The notes beneath the pieces are model-generated. The model searched no databases. It saw only the letters and a program-made list of their open reading frames with translations, and was not told the DNA's origin. A program made the position numbers and the translations under genes. Source: Lachnospiraceae bacterium (GTDB lineage: Bacteria > Bacillota > Clostridia > Lachnospirales > Lachnospiraceae). Taken from it: a stretch of 64,000 nucleotides of DNA. This document shows positions 38,717-48,384 of this stretch, piece by piece (position 1 is the stretch's first letter; the number at the start of each line of letters is the position of its first letter). Location: contig JAETRI010000002.1 of the NCBI GenBank assembly GCA_021770245.1, positions 1-64,000 on the forward strand, given 5' to 3'.

Positions 38717-39368
38717 AAAAAGATATTTGACCTTTGCCCTGGCCAAGGGGAGATTAGCCCAGAAGACCCTTTCCCTTTTGGAAACGGTGGGTATCACCTG
38801 TGAGGAAATGAAGGAAAAGGGCTCCAGAAAGCTCATCTTTGTCAACGAGGAACTGGGGGTGCGTTTTTTCCTCTCCAAGGGGCCCGACGTCCCCACCTAT
38901 GTGGAATACGGGGCGGCCGACATCGGCGTGGTGGGCAAGGATACCCTGCTGGAGGAGGGCAGACGCGTCTATGAGGTGCTGGATCTGGGCTTCGGGAAAT
39001 GCCGGATGTGCGTCTGCGGCCCGGCCCGGGCAAAGGAGCTTTTAAGGCATCACGAGATGATCCGGGTGGCCAGCAAATACCCGAATATCGCAAAGGACTA
39101 TTTTTATAATAAAAAGCATCAGACCGTGGATATCATCAAGCTGAACGGTTCGGTGGAGCTGGGACCGATCGTGGGGCTGGCCGACGTGATCGTGGACATC
39201 GTGGAGACGGGCGGCACCCTGAAGGAAAACGGTCTGGAGGTGCTGGAAGAGGTGTGCCCCCTGTCCGCCCGGATGATCGTCAACCAGGTGAGCATGCAGA
39301 TGCAGCCGGAACGGATTAAAACGCTGATCGGGGCGCTGCGGGAGGGCGTGGACAAGGCCTGCCTGTAA
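38709..39368 (+). CDS. hisG: ATP phosphoribosyltransferase
   Basis: FALAKGRLAQKTLSLLE...EYGAADIGVVGKDTLLE...GLADVIVDIVETGGTLKENGLEVLEEV. Confidence 0.95.
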   Translation: MDEKRYLTFALAKGRLAQKTLSLLETVGITCEEMKEKGSRKLIFVNEELGVRFFLSKGPDVPTYVEYGAADIGVVGKDTLLEEGRRVYEVLDLGFGKCRMCVCGPARAKELLRHHEMIRVASKYPNIAKDYFYNKKHQTVDIIKLNGSVELGPIVGLADVIVDIVETGGTLKENGLEVLEEVCPLSARMIVNQVSMQMQPERIKTLIGALREGVDKACL

Positions 39369-39421
39369 AAGGGACGGCCGGTACGCACGCCGAGGTGCAC
39401 AGGACGCGGCATGAAGGGACA

Positions 39422-39457
39422 GTGTGAGAAACAGGCCTGATGGCCTGTTTCTCACAC
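39422..39457 (+). repeat. hairpin module A (copy A4)
   Basis: GTGTGAGAAACAGGCC-TGAT-GGCCTGTTTCTCACAC, perfect 16-bp stem. Confidence 0.95.
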
Positions 39458-39458
39458 G

Positions 39459-39535
39459 GCTATTTGCGCCGGAGCGTCGCAAATAGCTTTGATGGCAGAC
39501 CGCCCCGTCGCGTAAACGCTCCGGAATGGAGATTA
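39459..39535 (+). promoter_or_regulatory. module G (copy G1): candidate H-type pseudoknot / mutually exclusive structure overlapping hisD RBS
   Basis: Stem GCTATTTGCG/CGCAAATAGC (39459-39468/39478-39487); loop CCGGAGCGT (39469-39477) is the exact reverse complement of ACGCTCCGG (39516-39524), next to AATGGAG. Confidence 0.75.
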
Positions 39536-39537
39536 AT

Positions 39538-40830
39538 ATGAGGATATTGAAATTAACGCAGGAGACGAAGCGGGATCTGCTGGGCAGCCTGCTGAAGCGG
39601 AGCCCGAACAATTACGGGGAATACGAATCCGCGGTGGCGGATATCATCGCCGCCGTGCGGGAACGGGGAGACGAGGCTCTTTTCGACTATACGAAGCGGT
39701 TCGACCACTGCGACATGGATGCGGAGCGGATCCGCGTTACAAAAGAGGAGATCGAAGAGGCCTGCTCCGAGGTAGGGGACGAATTCCTAAAGGTGATGGA
39801 GAGATCCGCGGAGAATATCCGCGCATTCCACGCAAAGCAGCTTCGCACCAGTTGGTTTGATCCGAAACCGGACGGGACAATCCTGGGCATGCGCCTCACA
39901 CCGATCGCCACCTCCGGGGTATATGTGCCCGGCGGCAAGGCGGCTTATCCCTCCAGCGTGCTGATGAACGTGCTTCCTGCCAGAGTAGCGGGGGTGGGGC
40001 GGATCGTGATGGCCACGCCGCCCGGCCCGGACGGACGGGTGAATGCGGGTACGCTGGCGGCGGCGCATATTGCCGGCGTGGACGAAATCTATAAGGCGGG
40101 CGGCGCCCAGGCGATCGCGGCCATGGCCTTCGGCACGGAGAGCGTTCCCCGGGTGGACAAGATCACCGGCCCGGGAAATATCTTCGTGGCCCTGGCCAAG
40201 AAGGCCTGTTTCGGTTACGTGAGCATCGATTCCATCGCCGGGCCCAGCGAGATCCTGGTCCTGGCGGACGAAACGGCCAATCCCCGCTACGTGGCGGCGG
40301 ACCTGCTCAGCCAGGCGGAGCACGACGAGCTGGCCAGCGCCATTCTGGTGACCACCAGCGAGGAACTGGGGGAGAGGGTGGCCCGGGAGGTGGAAGGATT
40401 CCTGGCCATGCTCAGCCGCCGGGATATCATCAGGAAATCCCTGGAGAATTACGGCTATATCCTCATTGCGCAAAATCTGGAGGAGGCGGTGGAGGCGGCT
40501 AACGAGATCGCGTCGGAGCACTTGGAGATCCTGACGAAGGATCCCTTCTCGGTGATGACCCGGATCCGCAACGCGGGGGCCATTTTCCTGGGGGAATATT
40601 CCAGCGAACCCCTGGGGGACTATTATGCGGGCCCCAACCACATCTTACCCACCAACGGGACGGCGCGTTTCTTCTCCCCCTTGAATGTGGAGGATTTCAT
40701 GAAGAAGACGAGTATCGTATCCTACTCCCGAAACGCGCTGGAAGAGGCCCATGCGGACATCGAGTTTTTTGCCGAAAGGGAGGGGCTGACGGCCCATGCC
40801 AACTCCGTCAGAGTGAGGTTTGAGGACTGA
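39538..40830 (+). CDS. hisD: histidinol dehydrogenase
   Basis: RLTPIATSGVYVPGGKAAYPSSVLMNVLPARVAGV...GPSEILVLADETANPRYVAADLLSQAEHD; start refined from 39526. Confidence 0.95.
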   Translation: MRILKLTQETKRDLLGSLLKRSPNNYGEYESAVADIIAAVRERGDEALFDYTKRFDHCDMDAERIRVTKEEIEEACSEVGDEFLKVMERSAENIRAFHAKQLRTSWFDPKPDGTILGMRLTPIATSGVYVPGGKAAYPSSVLMNVLPARVAGVGRIVMATPPGPDGRVNAGTLAAAHIAGVDEIYKAGGAQAIAAMAFGTESVPRVDKITGPGNIFVALAKKACFGYVSIDSIAGPSEILVLADETANPRYVAADLLSQAEHDELASAILVTTSEELGERVAREVEGFLAMLSRRDIIRKSLENYGYILIAQNLEEAVEAANEIASEHLEILTKDPFSVMTRIRNAGAIFLGEYSSEPLGDYYAGPNHILPTNGTARFFSPLNVEDFMKKTSIVSYSRNALEEAHADIEFFAEREGLTAHANSVRVRFED

Positions 40831-40861
40831 AAAGCCCGGATCAGGGAAGGAGGAGCGCGTT

Positions 40862-41452
40862 ATGGAACATAGGACGGCATCCGTGGAACGGGTTACGAAG
40901 GAAACGGATATCCGCATGATCCTGGATCTGGACGGGAGCGGAAAAAGCGACATAAGCACCGGGATCGGGTTTTTTGACCATATGCTGGAGGGCTTTGCCA
41001 AACACGGTTTTTTTGATTTGACCCTACAGGTCAAGGGAGACCTGCAGGTGGACGGGCACCATACGGTGGAGGATACAGGGATCGTCCTGGGGGAAGCGAT
41101 TGCCCGGGCGGTCGGAGATAAGAGCGGCATCCGCAGATACGGCCATTTTATCCTGCCCATGGACGATGCGCTCTCCCTGTGCGCCGTGGATCTGTGCGGC
41201 AGGCCCTATTTCGTGTATGACTGCGCCTTTCCCGTCCCCATGATCGGACAGCTGGACGCCCAGCTGATCCGGGAATTCTTCTATGCCGTATCCTACAAAG
41301 CGGCCATGAACCTGCATCTGAAGATGCTGGAGGGACAAAACGGCCATCATATGGCGGAGGCCATGTTCAAATCCTTTGCCAAGGCGCTGGACATGGCGGC
41401 AGCGCCGGATCCGAGGGTTGACGGGGTACTCAGTACGAAGGGAAGCCTGTAA
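40862..41452 (+). CDS. hisB: imidazoleglycerol-phosphate dehydratase
   Basis: TGIGFFDHMLEGFAKHGFFDL...DGHHTVEDTGIVLGEA. Confidence 0.95.
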   Translation: MEHRTASVERVTKETDIRMILDLDGSGKSDISTGIGFFDHMLEGFAKHGFFDLTLQVKGDLQVDGHHTVEDTGIVLGEAIARAVGDKSGIRRYGHFILPMDDALSLCAVDLCGRPYFVYDCAFPVPMIGQLDAQLIREFFYAVSYKAAMNLHLKMLEGQNGHHMAEAMFKSFAKALDMAAAPDPRVDGVLSTKGSL

Positions 41453-41486
41453 GTTGAGAAATAAGCCCGATGGCTTATTTCTCAAC
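41453..41486 (+). repeat. hairpin module A (copy A2)
   Basis: GTTGAGAAATAAGCC-CGAT-GGCTTATTTCTCAAC, perfect 15-bp stem, abutting the hisB stop. Confidence 0.95.
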
Positions 41487-41530
41487 CGCAATTTTTGCCG
41501 CCTGCGCGAGACAGGAAGGAAGCGATACAT

Positions 41531-42817
41531 ATGAGCGTAAAAAAGTTTATTCCATGCATTTATCTTTATCAGAAGCGTGCCGTGAAAAGCTTAACGGACC
41601 GGACCGAGGTGAGCCTCGACCCGGTGGCTCTGGCCAGGGAATACGGGAGCTTTCCATGCGACGCCCTCCTGGTGTTCGACCTGTCCGTCCAGGACCGGGA
41701 GCATGAAGAAGTTTTTGACGTGCTGAAGGAAATCTGTACCGCGTCGGCGGTCCCCGTGATCGGGGCCGGACATATCCGGCGTGCGGAGGATGTGAAGAAG
41801 CTTCTGTACGCGGGCTGCCGCATGGCAGTGTTGGATTTGTCCAGGCAGGACAACCGGGAAATCCTTCGGGAAGTCTCCCTGAGATTCGGTTCCGACAGGC
41901 TGCTGGCGCAAGCGGACGGCAGGGAGGAGACGGAAGAGTACGCCGGCCTTTTGGAGCAGTATGTGTCCGCCCTCTTTCTGACGGAGACCGCTTCCTTCCG
42001 CGCCACGGCCGAAATCAGCCCGGTGCCCGTGATTCCCATGCTGCCCGAGATCGCTCTGGACAAGCTCATAGAAATCCTGAAAATCGAAAGGATTGGCGGG
42101 ATCGCAGGAAAGCTGGTGAACAAAAACATCAGGGAGCTCGGCGCGCTAAAGAAGCTCTGCCGGGAAAACGGCATTGAAACCGCGGCATTTTCTGCGGCGT
42201 TTTCCTGGACGGATTTTAAACTGAATTCCGACGGGATGGTCCCCGTGATCGTACAGGACTATAAGACGGATGAGGTACTGATGCAGGCCTACATGAATCA
42301 GGAGGCCTATGAAACCACCCTGCGCACGGGCCGGATGACCTATTACAGCAGGAGCCGGAAGGAACTTTGGATCAAAGGGGAAACCAGCGGGCACTACCAG
42401 TATGTGAAGTCCCTCTACGCGGACTGTGACATGGACACGATCCTGGCCAGGGTGGCGCAGGTCGGCGCGGCCTGCCACACCGGCGCCCACAGCTGTTTTT
42501 TTCATGAGATTTCCAACACACAGGAGGAGGACGGATACAACCCGGCGAAGGTGTTTGAGGACGTGTTCTCCGTGATTCTGGACCGGAAGGAGCATCCCAA
42601 GGAAGGCTCCTATACCAATTATTTGTTCGATAAGGGGATCGACAAGATCTTAAAGAAGCTGGGCGAGGAGGCCACGGAGATCGTCATAGCCGCCAAGAAC
42701 CCCAATCCCAATGAGATCAAATACGAGATCTGTGATTTCCTGTATCATATGATGGTGCTCATGGCGGAAAAGGGAGTAACCTGGGAAGAGATCACGGAAG
42801 AGCTGGCAAAGAGGTAG
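41531..42817 (+). CDS. hisIE: HisA/HisF-like N-terminal domain fused to HisI and HisE
   Basis: His[43 protein letters not shown]; His[18 protein letters not shown]-term barrel-like [30 protein letters not shown]. Confidence 0.85.
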   Translation: MSVKKFIPCIYLYQKRAVKSLTDRTEVSLDPVALAREYGSFPCDALLVFDLSVQDREHEEVFDVLKEICTASAVPVIGAGHIRRAEDVKKLLYAGCRMAVLDLSRQDNREILREVSLRFGSDRLLAQADGREETEEYAGLLEQYVSALFLTETASFRATAEISPVPVIPMLPEIALDKLIEILKIERIGGIAGKLVNKNIRELGALKKLCRENGIETAAFSAAFSWTDFKLNSDGMVPVIVQDYKTDEVLMQAYMNQEAYETTLRTGRMTYYSRSRKELWIKGETSGHYQYVKSLYADCDMDTILARVAQVGAACHTGAHSCFFHEISNTQEEDGYNPAKVFEDVFSVILDRKEHPKEGSYTNYLFDKGIDKILKKLGEEATEIVIAAKNPNPNEIKYEICDFLYHMMVLMAEKGVTWEEITEELAKR

Positions 42818-43081
42818 GAGCCGTTCCCATCGGCTTAAGAAGCAGCGCCAAAGCGGCAGACGGCTTCCAGCAGGATCCTTCCCTGTGCGTCCCGGCGTCC
42901 TGGAGCCTGCGGGGTGTCTGAACTGTCACAGCCTGAAAAATAGTATGGAAAAAACAAAGGACGGTCGATTGCATTCCTGTCCGCAATCCCTTATACTGGA
43001 ATTATATTTGCAGACGGACGAAAGAAGGAAATGGGTAAGGACGCGTTCTGCCCGAATACCGGAAAAAGGGGGATTGCATTT

Positions 43082-44464
43082 ATGAGACAAAAACAAGATC
43101 AGGCGCAGGGAGCGGATCTGGGAAACGGGAAGGTGGGGAGCCTTCTGTTCAAGCTCGCCCTTCCGGCGATCCTGGCACAGATCATCAATGTGATGTACAA
43201 CATGGTGGACCGGATGTATATCGGCCATATACCGGATGTGGGACCAAGCGCCTTAACGGGGGTGGGCGTAACCATGCCGCTGATTATGGCGATCTCCGCC
43301 TTTGCGGCGCTGGTGAGTATGGGAGGCGCCCCCCGGGCCTCGATTCTGATGGGAAAGCAGGACAAGGAGGGGGCGGAACGGATCCTGGGGAACTGTACCA
43401 CCATGCTGGTGTGCACGGCGGCGGTTCTCACCGCGTTTATCCTGCTGGCGGGCCGTTCTATCCTTATGTTGTTCGGGGCCAGCGAGAATACCATCGGCTA
43501 TGCCTGGAGTTACATGCAGATCTACGCGGTGGGAACTTTGTTTGTCCAGACGGCCCTGGGGCTGAATGCTTTCATCAATGCCCAGGGCTTTGCGAAGATC
43601 GGGATGTTCACCGTGGCGATCGGAGCGGTCTGCAATATCATATTGGATCCCATCTTCATCTTCGGCCTGGGGATGGGCGTGCGGGGAGCGGCCCTGGCCA
43701 CCATCTTTTCCCAGGCGGTTTCTTCCGTCTGGGTGGTCGGTTTCCTGATGTCGGAGCGGAGCACCCTGCGGATCAAGGCCAAGAACCTGAAGCTTTCCGC
43801 CCAGGTGATCCTGCCCTGCATGGGACTGGGTGTCTCCCCCTTTATCATGCAGTTCACGGAAAGCATCCTTTCCATCTGCTTCAATACCTCCCTTTTAAAA
43901 TACGGCGGAGATATGGCAGTGGGCGCCATGACCATCATGGCCAGCGTGATGCAGTTCTCCATGCTCCCCCTGCAGGGGCTTACCCAGGGGGCGCAGCCCA
44001 TTATCAGCTTCAATTACGGCGCCGGGAAGATCGACCGGGTGAAGAAGGCGTTCCGCCTCCTGCTCGTGAGCGCCCTCACCTTCAGCACGCTGCTGTGGCT
44101 GCTCGCCATGTTGACACCGCAGGTTTTCATTGCGATTTTCACCGGCGATGCGGATCTGGCGGCGTATACGGCCTGGGCGATCCGGATTTATATGGCCGCT
44201 TCCCTGTTATTCGGCATCCAGCTTTCCTGCCAGCAGACCTTTATCGCGCTGGGCAATGCGGTGACCAGCGTGTTCCTGGCGCTTCTGCGGAAGGTAATCC
44301 TTCTGATCCCGCTGATCTTCATCCTTCCGATCTTCTTTACGGATAAGGTATTTGCGGTCTATCTGGCGGAACCTGTGGCGGATATCGTCGCGGTGAGCGT
44401 GACGTCGATCCTGTTTATTCGGCAGTACCGCAGGCTTTCGGCCGGCCCGGCCGCAGAGGCCTGA
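43082..44464 (+). CDS. MATE-family efflux transporter
   Basis: LFKLALPAILAQIINVMYNMVDRMYIGHIPDVGPSALTGVGVTMPL; multiple TMs. Confidence 0.9.
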   Translation: MRQKQDQAQGADLGNGKVGSLLFKLALPAILAQIINVMYNMVDRMYIGHIPDVGPSALTGVGVTMPLIMAISAFAALVSMGGAPRASILMGKQDKEGAERILGNCTTMLVCTAAVLTAFILLAGRSILMLFGASENTIGYAWSYMQIYAVGTLFVQTALGLNAFINAQGFAKIGMFTVAIGAVCNIILDPIFIFGLGMGVRGAALATIFSQAVSSVWVVGFLMSERSTLRIKAKNLKLSAQVILPCMGLGVSPFIMQFTESILSICFNTSLLKYGGDMAVGAMTIMASVMQFSMLPLQGLTQGAQPIISFNYGAGKIDRVKKAFRLLLVSALTFSTLLWLLAMLTPQVFIAIFTGDADLAAYTAWAIRIYMAASLLFGIQLSCQQTFIALGNAVTSVFLALLRKVILLIPLIFILPIFFTDKVFAVYLAEPVADIVAVSVTSILFIRQYRRLSAGPAAEA

Positions 44465-44490
44465 GGGGCTTTGGGCGGCATAAATGGTTT

Positions 44491-44994
44491 ATGCCAGGAA
44501 TGATTCCGGCTTTTCGCTCATATTTTGTACAAAAAGAAGTGCAGCCAAGTCTGCGCGTTTCCGCGCAGGCCTGTGGATACGCGGCGGCAATGAGAGGCGG
44601 AATGGATCAGGACAGCAGAACCAGACGCAGGATGGAATTAACCCGGCTGATCCGGGAAGAGAATCATATAAACCGGAGACAGATCCGTGCCAGGGAGGAT
44701 ATTTTGTACGGGCCCGGAAGGGCACACAGAGAGTATGAGGAATACGGCGGATACGGGGATTACGACGAATACGACTATCCTCTGTCCGCCGCGGAATATT
44801 CGGGGGGCGGCAGGGAAACCAGTCTGGGGCTGCGTTTTTTCCTTGCGGCCGTTTTGTTCGGCGTCTATTTTTTCTGCAAAACCCAGGACGCTTCCGTGGC
44901 CGGTATTACGGCGGAGCGGATGGAGGCGGCGGTGGAGGGGCAGGAGGATGAGATCGCCGATATGATCGGCCGTCTGCCTTTTGTGAAGGACTGA
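44491..44994 (+). CDS. membrane hypothetical protein
   Basis: LGLRFFLAAVLFGVYFFCKT TM; Tyr/Glu/Asp-rich stretch. Confidence 0.5.
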   Translation: MPGMIPAFRSYFVQKEVQPSLRVSAQACGYAAAMRGGMDQDSRTRRRMELTRLIREENHINRRQIRAREDILYGPGRAHREYEEYGGYGDYDEYDYPLSAAEYSGGGRETSLGLRFFLAAVLFGVYFFCKTQDASVAGITAERMEAAVEGQEDEIADMIGRLPFVKD

Positions 44995-45008
44995 CGGGAA
45001 GGGCAGGA

Positions 45009-45752
45009 GTGCATATGGTACCGGCAAAACTGTTGAAAAAATATACGAAGAAATCGGATTATACCTATACCCTGGGGGCTTTTCCCACCTTTGAACTCCT
45101 GCAGAACCGTCCGGAATATCTGGAGGAGGTGCTCGTGGGCTCCCAGGTGAAGGAGGAGATCCGGGAAAGATTGGACGGTCTGTGCGGGGAAAGGGGAATT
45201 CCGATTCTGGAAAACGACCGCGCCCTGGAGAGGATCCGGGATAAGGAAGCCTGTATCGTGGCCGGAGTCCTGCGGAAATATGAGGACTGCCTCGAGGAGA
45301 AAAGCAGCCATGTGGTCCTGGTAAATCCCGGGGATATGGGAAATCTGGGAACGATCCTGCGTACCTGTGCGGGCTTCGGCGTTCGGAACGTGGCGGTCAT
45401 AGAACCGGCGGCGGACCTGTTCCATCCAAAGACGCTGCGCTCTTCCATGGGAGCCCTGTTTGCCGTCCGTTGGGAACGGTTTGCCTCGTATGAAAATTAC
45501 AGGGACAAATACGGGGAAGGCCGGGATCAGTACCCGTTCATGCTGAAGGGCGCCACGCCGCTGCACTGCCTGCAAAGGCCGAAAGGACGTCCCTGGTCGC
45601 TGATTTTCGGGAATGAGGCTTCCGGGCTGCCGGACAGCTTCCTCGATGTGGGACAAACCGTGCTGATCCGGCATACCGGTCTCATTGATTCCTTAAATCT
45701 GTCCATGGCGGCAGGTATTGCCTTGTATGAATTCACGAAAGGGGAAGTTTGA
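45009..45752 (+). CDS. TrmH/SpoU-family RNA methyltransferase
   Basis: VVLVNPGDMGNLGTILRTCAGFGVRNVAVI...LIFGNEASGLPDSFL...SLNLSMAAGIALYEF. Confidence 0.9.
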   Translation: MHMVPAKLLKKYTKKSDYTYTLGAFPTFELLQNRPEYLEEVLVGSQVKEEIRERLDGLCGERGIPILENDRALERIRDKEACIVAGVLRKYEDCLEEKSSHVVLVNPGDMGNLGTILRTCAGFGVRNVAVIEPAADLFHPKTLRSSMGALFAVRWERFASYENYRDKYGEGRDQYPFMLKGATPLHCLQRPKGRPWSLIFGNEASGLPDSFLDVGQTVLIRHTGLIDSLNLSMAAGIALYEFTKGEV

Positions 45753-45757
45753 TATAA

Positions 45758-47677
45758 ATGCGTAAATTGGCGTTGCGTGATGAAATACTCATGCAGGTGG
45801 AGAAGCCCGCCCGCTATATCGGGGGAGAAGTGAACGCGGTGATGAAGGATCCCGGGAAGGTGGATGTGCGGTTTGCGTTCTGCTTCCCGGATGTTTATGA
45901 GATCGGGATGTCCCATTTGGGGATCCAGATTTTATATGACATGTTAAACGGCTGGGAGGATGTTTGGTGTGAGAGGGTGTATTCCCCGTGGGTGGATCTG
46001 GACGGGATCATGCGCAGGGAAGGGATCCCCCTGTTCGCCCTGGAGAGCCAGGATGCGGTCAAGGACTTCGACTTTCTGGGGATCACGATCCAGTACGAAA
46101 TGTGCTATACCAACATCCTCCAGGTGCTGGATCTGTCCGGTATCCCGCTGCCTTCTGAAGAGCGGGGGGAAGAGGATCCCATCGTCATCGGAGGAGGGCC
46201 CTGTACCTATAATCCGGAGCCCATCGCGGAATTCTTTGATATCTTCTATATCGGGGAGGGAGAGACGGTTTACAGACAGCTCCTGGATCTGTACAAGGCA
46301 TACAGACGGGAGGGCTGGACGCGCCGGACCTTTCTGCGCCGGGCTGCGGATATCCCGGGAATGTATGTGCCGTCCCTGTATGAAGCGACCTATAAGGAGG
46401 ACGGCACGATCGCTTCCTTTGAGCCGAAGGAGGAAGGGGTTCCCCGCAGGATCGTCAAACAGATACAGATGGACTTAACCCATACCTATTATCCGACTAA
46501 GCCCGTCGTCCCCTTCATGAAGGTGACCCAGGACCGGGTGGTGCTGGAGATCCAGCGGGGATGTATCCGGGGATGCCGCTTCTGCCAGGCGGGCCAGCTC
46601 TATCGCCCCGTGCGTGAACGGGACGTGGAAATGTTGAAAAAAACCGCCATAGAAATGCTGAATAACACGGGCCATGAGGAAATTTCGTTAAATTCCCTAA
46701 GCTCCAGCGATTATTCCCATTTGGAGGAACTGGTTTCCTTTCTGATGGATACCTGCAGGGAACGTATGGTGAACGTTTCCCTTCCCTCCCTGCGCATCGA
46801 TTCCTTTTCCCTGGACGTGATGGGAAAGGTACAGGATGTGAAGAAAAGCAGCCTAACCTTTGCGCCGGAGGCGGGGAGCCAGCGGCTCCGGGACGTGATC
46901 AATAAGGGACTCACCGAGGAAGCGATCCTGCAGGGCGCGGCCCTGGCCTTCGCAGGAGGGTGGAGCCGGGTGAAACTGTATTTCATGCTGGGGCTTCCCA
47001 CGGAAACCGAGGAGGATATCCGGGGGATCGCGGAGCTTTCCAATAAGGTGGCGGCGGTCTTTTTTGAAACGGTGCCGAAGGAAAAGCGGACGAGCCAGGT
47101 TCAGATCGTGGCCAGTACTTCCTTTTTCATCCCCAAACCCTTTACGCCCTTCCAGTGGGCAAGGATGTGTACGGCCGAAGAATTCCTGGAAAAGGCCCGC
47201 CTGACCAAACAGGCCGTGCGGGAGCAGCTGAATCAAAAACGGATCAAATACAACTGGCACGAGGCGGATGTGAGCGTGCTGGAGGGCGTGTTCGCCAGAG
47301 GAGACCGGCGGGTCGCACAGGTCATCCGGAGGGCCTATGAAAAGGGCTGCATCTACGATTCCTGGGGGGAATATTTCAAAAATGACGTGTGGATGGAAAG
47401 CTTCACAGAATGCGGCGTTGACATCGGCTTTTATACCACCAGAGAACGGAAGCTGGATGAAATTTTCCCCTGGGATTTCCTGGACTGCGGCGTAACCAAG
47501 CAGTTTTTGGAAAGGGAGTGGCTGCGCGCCGGGGAGGGAATCGTGACGCCCAATTGCAGGCAAAGCTGCCAGGGATGCGGTGCGGCCCGCTTCGGCGGCG
47601 GGATCTGCTTTGAGAAAAGGGAAGAGGACGAGGCTGGCGCCGCATATCCCGAAGAGGAAGGAGGCGCAGGGGCATGA
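45758..47677 (+). CDS. B12-binding-type radical SAM protein (TIGR03960-like)
   Basis: IQRGCIRGCRFCQAG (CX3CX2C); FCFPDVYEIGMSHLGIQILYDMLN; SCQGCGAARFGGGICFE. Confidence 0.85.
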   Translation: MRKLALRDEILMQVEKPARYIGGEVNAVMKDPGKVDVRFAFCFPDVYEIGMSHLGIQILYDMLNGWEDVWCERVYSPWVDLDGIMRREGIPLFALESQDAVKDFDFLGITIQYEMCYTNILQVLDLSGIPLPSEERGEEDPIVIGGGPCTYNPEPIAEFFDIFYIGEGETVYRQLLDLYKAYRREGWTRRTFLRRAADIPGMYVPSLYEATYKEDGTIASFEPKEEGVPRRIVKQIQMDLTHTYYPTKPVVPFMKVTQDRVVLEIQRGCIRGCRFCQAGQLYRPVRERDVEMLKKTAIEMLNNTGHEEISLNSLSSSDYSHLEELVSFLMDTCRERMVNVSLPSLRIDSFSLDVMGKVQDVKKSSLTFAPEAGSQRLRDVINKGLTEEAILQGAALAFAGGWSRVKLYFMLGLPTETEEDIRGIAELSNKVAAVFFETVPKEKRTSQVQIVASTSFFIPKPFTPFQWARMCTAEEFLEKARLTKQAVREQLNQKRIKYNWHEADVSVLEGVFARGDRRVAQVIRRAYEKGCIYDSWGEYFKNDVWMESFTECGVDIGFYTTRERKLDEIFPWDFLDCGVTKQFLEREWLRAGEGIVTPNCRQSCQGCGAARFGGGICFEKREEDEAGAAYPEEEGGAGA

Positions 47678-48384
47678 AAGTGCGTGTGAAATTTGCCAAA
47701 TACGGTACGCTGCGTTTCATAGGCCATTTGGATGTGATGCGTTTCTTTCAAAAGGCCTTGAGACGCGCAGGAGTGGACGTGGCCTATACCGCCGGTTTTT
47801 CACCCCACCAGATTATGAGCTTTGCTTCCCCCCTGGGGCTGGGGATTGACAGCAGGGGAGAATATATGGATATCGAAGTGAACTCCCATCAGGGGGCGGC
47901 GGATATGGTCAGGCGGATCAACGGGGCCTGTGTGCCGGGCATCGAGGTGTTAAATGTACGCGCCCTTCCGGATACGGCGGGGAATGCCATGGCCAGCGTG
48001 GCAGCGGCCAGATATACGGTTCGATACAAAGAGGGAGAGGCGGATTTTCGCTGGCTGGAAGGCCGGATTCCTTCTTTTCTGGCGCAGGAGCATATTACGG
48101 TGGTAAAGGAGACGAAGAAGGGAAGCGCGCAGACGGACATCCGGCCGGGAATCCACGAACTGTTTGTGACGAAGGACGGCGGTCTGGAATTCCTGGCGGA
48201 CGCCAGCAGCGCAGGAAACGTCAAACCGTCCCTGCTTCTTGCCGCCCTGTGGCGTTTCGCGGGAAAAGAGGAGGAGGCTCCCCAGATGAAGTGGCAGCTG
48301 ACCAGGGAGGAGTTATATACCGACAGGGGCACGCCGGAACGGGCGGATTTCGTGCCGCTGGACGAAGTGGGGGAAGAATTTTGA
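47674..48384 (+). CDS. radical SAM-associated protein (TIGR03936-like)
   Basis: KVRVKFAKYGTLRFIGHLDVMRFFQKALRRAGVDVAYTAGFSPHQIMSFASPLGLG; overlaps preceding gene. Confidence 0.85.
   Translation: MKVRVKFAKYGTLRFIGHLDVMRFFQKALRRAGVDVAYTAGFSPHQIMSFASPLGLGIDSRGEYMDIEVNSHQGAADMVRRINGACVPGIEVLNVRALPDTAGNAMASVAAARYTVRYKEGEADFRWLEGRIPSFLAQEHITVVKETKKGSAQTDIRPGIHELFVTKDGGLEFLADASSAGNVKPSLLLAALWRFAGKEEEAPQMKWQLTREELYTDRGTPERADFVPLDEVGEEF

Noticed and set aside
43411-44346. 311 aa plus-strand ORF inside the MATE gene
   Set aside because: Out-of-frame with a clear membrane transporter; composition (Gly/Arg/His-rich) typical of a shadow frame.
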